A stretch of 64,000 bases of DNA. Source: Chalara sp. BL73 (taxonomy: Eukaryota; Ascomycota; Leotiomycetes; Helotiales). Location of the stretch: contig CAKJVC010000012.1 in the NCBI GenBank assembly GCA_918026815.1, positions 2,852,001-2,916,000 on the forward strand, given 5' to 3'. Positions 60,119 to 64,000 of the stretch are shown piece by piece; within the stretch, counting starts at the first letter, position 1, and each line of letters opens with the position of its first letter. Below the pieces are notes generated by a model that had not been told where the DNA came from, ran no database searches, and saw only the letters and a list, made by a program, of their open reading frames with translations. The position numbers and the translations under genes are program-made.

Positions 60119-61877
60119 GGTGATTTGGTGGAACTATTGCTAAAGAAAAAGTGGGATATGAAAAGTGTAGGATGGCTGTGTGAGCAAAAAGGAAGAGGAG
60201 GATGGAGATAGGACAAAATAGAGCGTAGGAAAGTGTAGGACGGATTGGGGAAGCGGCTTATGTATAGGAATGCTGCGGCTGAGTGATGTTGAGTTAGCTG
60301 ACGGTTTCGTGCAAAAGGATTCTAAGATGACCGTCAGCCTTGTGGAAATTGTGGGTTTGAGAACTTCGGCTTGGGGAATTGACCAATGAACGAGGAAGGA
60401 GTCGGGAATTATCCTAACTGTTCTTCGTGTTGGTCTGGATAAGCAGTCTCGGGTGAGGTCTGATATTGACCCGTGCGGCAAGGTGTGATAATTTCACGAG
60501 AGACGGTTTGCTGATGGACACTGACATACGCCGTACAACCGCAAGGGGGGTTGCTAGTCCACTGACGCTGGTCAGAATAAACGAGATGGCTGATCTTAGT
60601 TATGATTGTTGGGTGTTTTAAAGCGGGATCAACAAAGTCGTCAGATTTTAGATTGTTTGTTTCCTCTTTGAACGCGGCGCTCCTATGTGTTGGATTGAAA
60701 GCAGCGGCGATCGGCCGGTTGGTGGTGTTTGGAGGCCATGACCTCGAGCTAATATGTTGGGTTGTTTTCCATCCAGAACAAATAGACTGAAACGAATCCA
60801 GCGATACAAGGAATTCAAACATGCATGTTGGTGACTCAAGATGAGAGACGTGTTAGAGAGCTGCAAGGGTGGAAGGTTTTGCTGATACTGGACTGCCGGG
60901 TGTCTGGGGGGTCAGCACGGTAAGGGTGTGTTATGCCTGCAGACATGCGTGAAATTGGTATGACGGGCAATATATTATGGGAAATGAGAGACAGTGGACT
61001 TTCTGGAGATGCACTGCTGTAAAGTAGGCAGAAGCATCTTTTCTGTAGGATAATCTCCTGGCCTAGCGTTTAGGATTCACCATCATCATTATCATCAGAG
61101 AAATCCTCCAGTTGGGTGATGGATATGTCAAAGGTGTTCTGTTTGGTGAAGGCACGCTTTGATCATTTAGCGGTCCATTCAGGGGGCTGAATGGGAACTG
61201 CACAGTACTTCGTAAGTCAGCAACAGCGTTGCTAGTGGAAGTGAAATGTGCTAAATTAAGGGAAACAAGCATTGAGGCTTGGCTTCTTCTACTTCCCCCT
61301 GCAGATGAAAATGCCTCCTCAATCCTAGGCCACCTCAAAGGTCAAGCAACACACCCATGTATGTATGCATGCATGTATTTATGTATGCACTGTAGGAAGT
61401 ATGCAGGCAAGCAAGTTGACCCAATTCCCCCCCCCAACACAACCGAAAGGAGCCCCCAAAATCATCCAGCCTCTCATAAGCCATGCCGACCCTGCCCAGT
61501 GTTGGATTCAAGATGAACCTCCAGCCAAAATCCTAAAAGCCTGGGGCCGCCAAGCCGCCCTCGAACTTGGGAAATTGCCAGCAAAATGTGTTGGTGGTGC
61601 AGCTTAATCCGTTGGAAGGCTCAGACCTGTTGGTTGGGTTTTTGGCGACATGTTACGACTGTACAATCCAAAGGATTTTGCGGGGAGTCCCATCTTCTTA
61701 CCTTAACCAGCTCCCGGCTCTGGTTGAGATATACTTAACCCCATCCCTCGCCAAGCTTGTTGTCTTCCTCCATTGTTTATCCCTTCTCCATTTGTGATTC
61801 AACAGCTTGAGCTCCTTTTCTTTTCCGCATTTTGTGTTCTGGGCCATTCCTTCTCGTAGTACAGAAGGAGATTCAAG
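60119..61877. other. Intergenic region between divergent PLAC8 and LtrA genes
   Basis: No gene recognised. It contains an ATGT/ATGC tetranucleotide tract, a C9 run at 61427-61435 and a short CAT/CATT-rich tract near 61079-61095. Promoters of both neighbours should lie at its ends. Confidence 0.5.
61357..61389. repeat. ATGT/ATGC tetranucleotide microsatellite
   Basis: About eight imperfect 4-bp units (ATGT, ATGC, ATTT variants). It is non-coding and likely variable in length between strains. Confidence 0.8.
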
Positions 61878-64000
61878 ATGACTCGGCTGAGGTTGGTTGG
61901 CAGTCCGGTTGTGAAGAAGGGGAGCACCTTTCCGTCACTGAATGGATCAGAGGAACACAAACCTCAGTTTCATAGCCAAGATAGCTATAGCAATGAGCAA
62001 GTAAACTACACCGAGGACATACCACAATTAATAAAGCATGAAGAGTCGACCACTATCGAGCTCTTCTACGATCTCTTCTTTGGTAAGTGCTCATCAATGG
62101 TATCGAGCTGAGTGATAGACCGCATCTCATCTGTCCTAACGTCTATTAGTTGCCAATCTGACGACATTCACCTCTGTTCACGAGGTCAACTCGAGGAAAG
62201 CCCTTACTTCGTATATCGGCTTTTTCTGTGTGCTCTGGTTCACGTGGTGTCAAACCAGTCTGTACGATGTCCGATTTATGGCTGACAGTTGGCTTGAACG
62301 ACTTGCGAAAGCTTGCCACTTAGCTGTGATGGTAGGGTTGTCTATAGTTGGTCCCAATTATGACACCGAGGGCAAGAAATTTTCCGGCGACGGAGAGATG
62401 GTCAAGGACGGTTCCAAGAGCTTTCAAACTTTAGGTATGGTTATGTAGGATCCTATGTACTTTAGCTCATGTTAACCGTTTTCGCAGCGTTATTCTTGAT
62501 GGCATCTAGGTTCGTTCTCGCGGTCCAATATGCAATGACAGGCGTGCATCTCCGGAAATATGTAAAGACGAAAGTTCCTCTCGGATTGCTATCCCTGATC
62601 AGTGTTGTGGCAGGTATCATATACCTCGTCATTGCTTTGTAAGACTACTTTATTGGTACAATTAAACTACCCTAGCTAATCCATTTTCGATAGCGCGGCG
62701 AAGAAGTATCAACATTCCTACAGAGCATTTTATGTTCTCGCAGCTGCGGAAATGATCTTCATCATTGCCGTATCAGCTTGCCACAAGGTAGCAAGCTTTA
62801 AAGGCACCCATCTTGTGGAGCGCATGAGTCTCCTCACGTTGTATATTCGTAAGTCTTCGTTATCACTTGCTTCCTGGGCTTAGCTAACCCTAATGTAAGT
62901 CGGAGAAGGTGTCATTGATATTCTCAAAAGCACCGGAAAGGTCGGTATTGATCCTTCATTCGCTTTGCAATTAGCTAAATGAATATAGCTCGCGAAAGTA
63001 AACAACAAGGACTGGTCAGCTTCGGTCATTGGAGTTATCGTTGCGGCCATTTGTGCCGTTGTTAGTAGCGCTCTGTTCCTATACTTTCCCATCACCGCTA
63101 ATATGTAATTATCATAGTATTTGCTGTACATGCTCTATTTCGACTGTCTCAACCACCGCCACTTTGGATCCATTCGTCAACAAATTTGGGCATTTGCCCA
63201 TTTCCCCTTCCATGCGGTTCTTGTTCTAGCCGTCACAGGTATGGCACAATTTGTGAAATGGAACAAGGTCGTGGAAGCAGTAACGTAAGCGAATCTTCTC
63301 CTTCACCCAGTCTCTTTGCTAACCAACATTAGCCCCGTAGCATACTTCTTCGAAGACCTTCGCGTGAAGTTTCCTGATTTCAATTCCACCGCCTGGACCG
63401 ACTCCAAATTGCAAGATCTATGGACATCCGTCAGCCAGAAGGTCAACGAGACCATCAAAGCATACCCCGTGGTATACACCCACGTTGAAGATGAGATCAT
63501 ACAGAATGTTGCAATCGTGCAGCAAGGGTTTACAGTCGGAAATGAATCAGCTTTTGATCACTTCCGGGAAGGATTCGATAACGTGTTACTTACGCTCTCG
63601 AACTCGATTTTTGAGACATACGGATTTGAGGCTGGGAAGACGGAGGGGAAGACTTTGGAACCAGATGAGCAGTTCAATGCTAGTGTTTTGACCCTGGCTA
63701 CTGTTGTAAGTAATCCCTTTCATACCCACGTATTTCATGTAACATATGGGCACTGACAAAGAATAGTTCGTCTACTACTTCATCGCAGCCGGCCTCACGA
63801 TCATTATCATGGGCGCCCTCAGTCTTATCATGGACACTCATCACGGCTGGCGTCTGGGGACGATGATCCGCTTTGCGTCCCATTTTGTCATCGGTTTAGG
63901 AGTTGGGCTCATCTCCATTGCTGCATACACAAATCGCGGCTTCAACTTACTCATTTCTCCATGGATCATCCCTATCTATACGATCTCGATCATGATTGTG
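61878..64000 (+). CDS. Second fungal LtrA-family membrane protein (3' end beyond window)
   Basis: Partial: the frame is still open at 64000. At least eight exons. Start 61878 (MTRLRLVGSPVVKKG). The signature ESTTIELFYDLFFVANLTTF crosses the first splice, followed by EVNSRKALTSYIGFFCVLWF, WCQTSLYDVRF, ALFLMASRFVLAVQYAMTGV, LYILGEGVIDILKSTGK, VYLLYMLYFDCLNHRHFGSI and WAFAHFPFHAVLVLAVTGMA, which are standard LtrA blocks. Its N-terminus before the first membrane segment is only about 55 residues, against 190 in the copy at 33603, and a soluble loop (EDLRVKFPDFNSTAWTDSKL and onward) is inserted late, so the two are distant paralogues rather than a recent duplication. Function unknown. Confidence 0.88.

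Noticed and set aside
61357..61389. CRISPR-like or regulatory direct repeats upstream of the second LtrA gene
   Set aside because: It is a simple tetranucleotide microsatellite without spacers.

Overview
The window is ordinary nuclear chromosome from a filamentous ascomycete. Nearly every gene has short introns (about 45-90 bp) with GTAAGT/GTATGT-type donors and TAG/CAG acceptors. The proteins look like Pezizomycotina families, and the two rapidly evolving F-box genes and general gene style suggest Leotiomycetes (Helotiales). That class assignment is inference. Genes lie on both strands without operons.

Layout. 0.2-13.2 kb: M1 aminopeptidase (probably dual-localised), an F-box/LRR-like gene, the checkpoint clamp loader RAD17, a questin-oxidase/AflY-like enzyme, and a HECT_2 (UBE3D-like) ubiquitin ligase interrupted by an unusually long intron. 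14.4-26.8 kb: AMP deaminase, a Golgi/ER nucleotide-sugar transporter (YEA4 type), the PP2A B55 subunit (CDC55), a conserved gene of unknown function, and a secreted PEBP-family protein. 27.4-38.3 kb: a second F-box gene, the mitochondrial fission dynamin DNM1, a fungal LtrA-family membrane protein, a tRNA-Cys(GCA), and a DAL5-type MFS transporter. 39-53.5 kb: the endocytic scaffold EDE1, alpha-tubulin, a Pga1-like ER protein, a WW-domain Q/G/P/Y-rich protein, and the endocytic adaptor SLA1. 53.5-64 kb: a gene-poor stretch, a cytochrome P450 with a non-canonical I helix, a PLAC8 protein, and a second LtrA gene cut by the window edge.

How they work together: EDE1 (three EH domains) and SLA1 (SH3/SHD1 and a C-terminal NPF) belong to the same actin-dependent endocytic pathway and lie about 6.5 kb apart. 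RAD17, CDC55 and alpha-tubulin serve the cell cycle. The rest is housekeeping, transport and accessory metabolism. No secondary-metabolite core enzyme, intact transposon, CRISPR or phage-like system was seen. I did not find a convincing new multi-gene system. The most interesting points are gene-structure and protein-level oddities: three GC-AG introns, stop-free introns that keep frame, a leaky-scanning architecture for dual localisation, a P450 lacking the oxygen-activation motif, and possible gene remnants in an intron and in intergenic DNA. Gene models were spliced by eye and checked for reading-frame phase; they have not been checked against transcripts.
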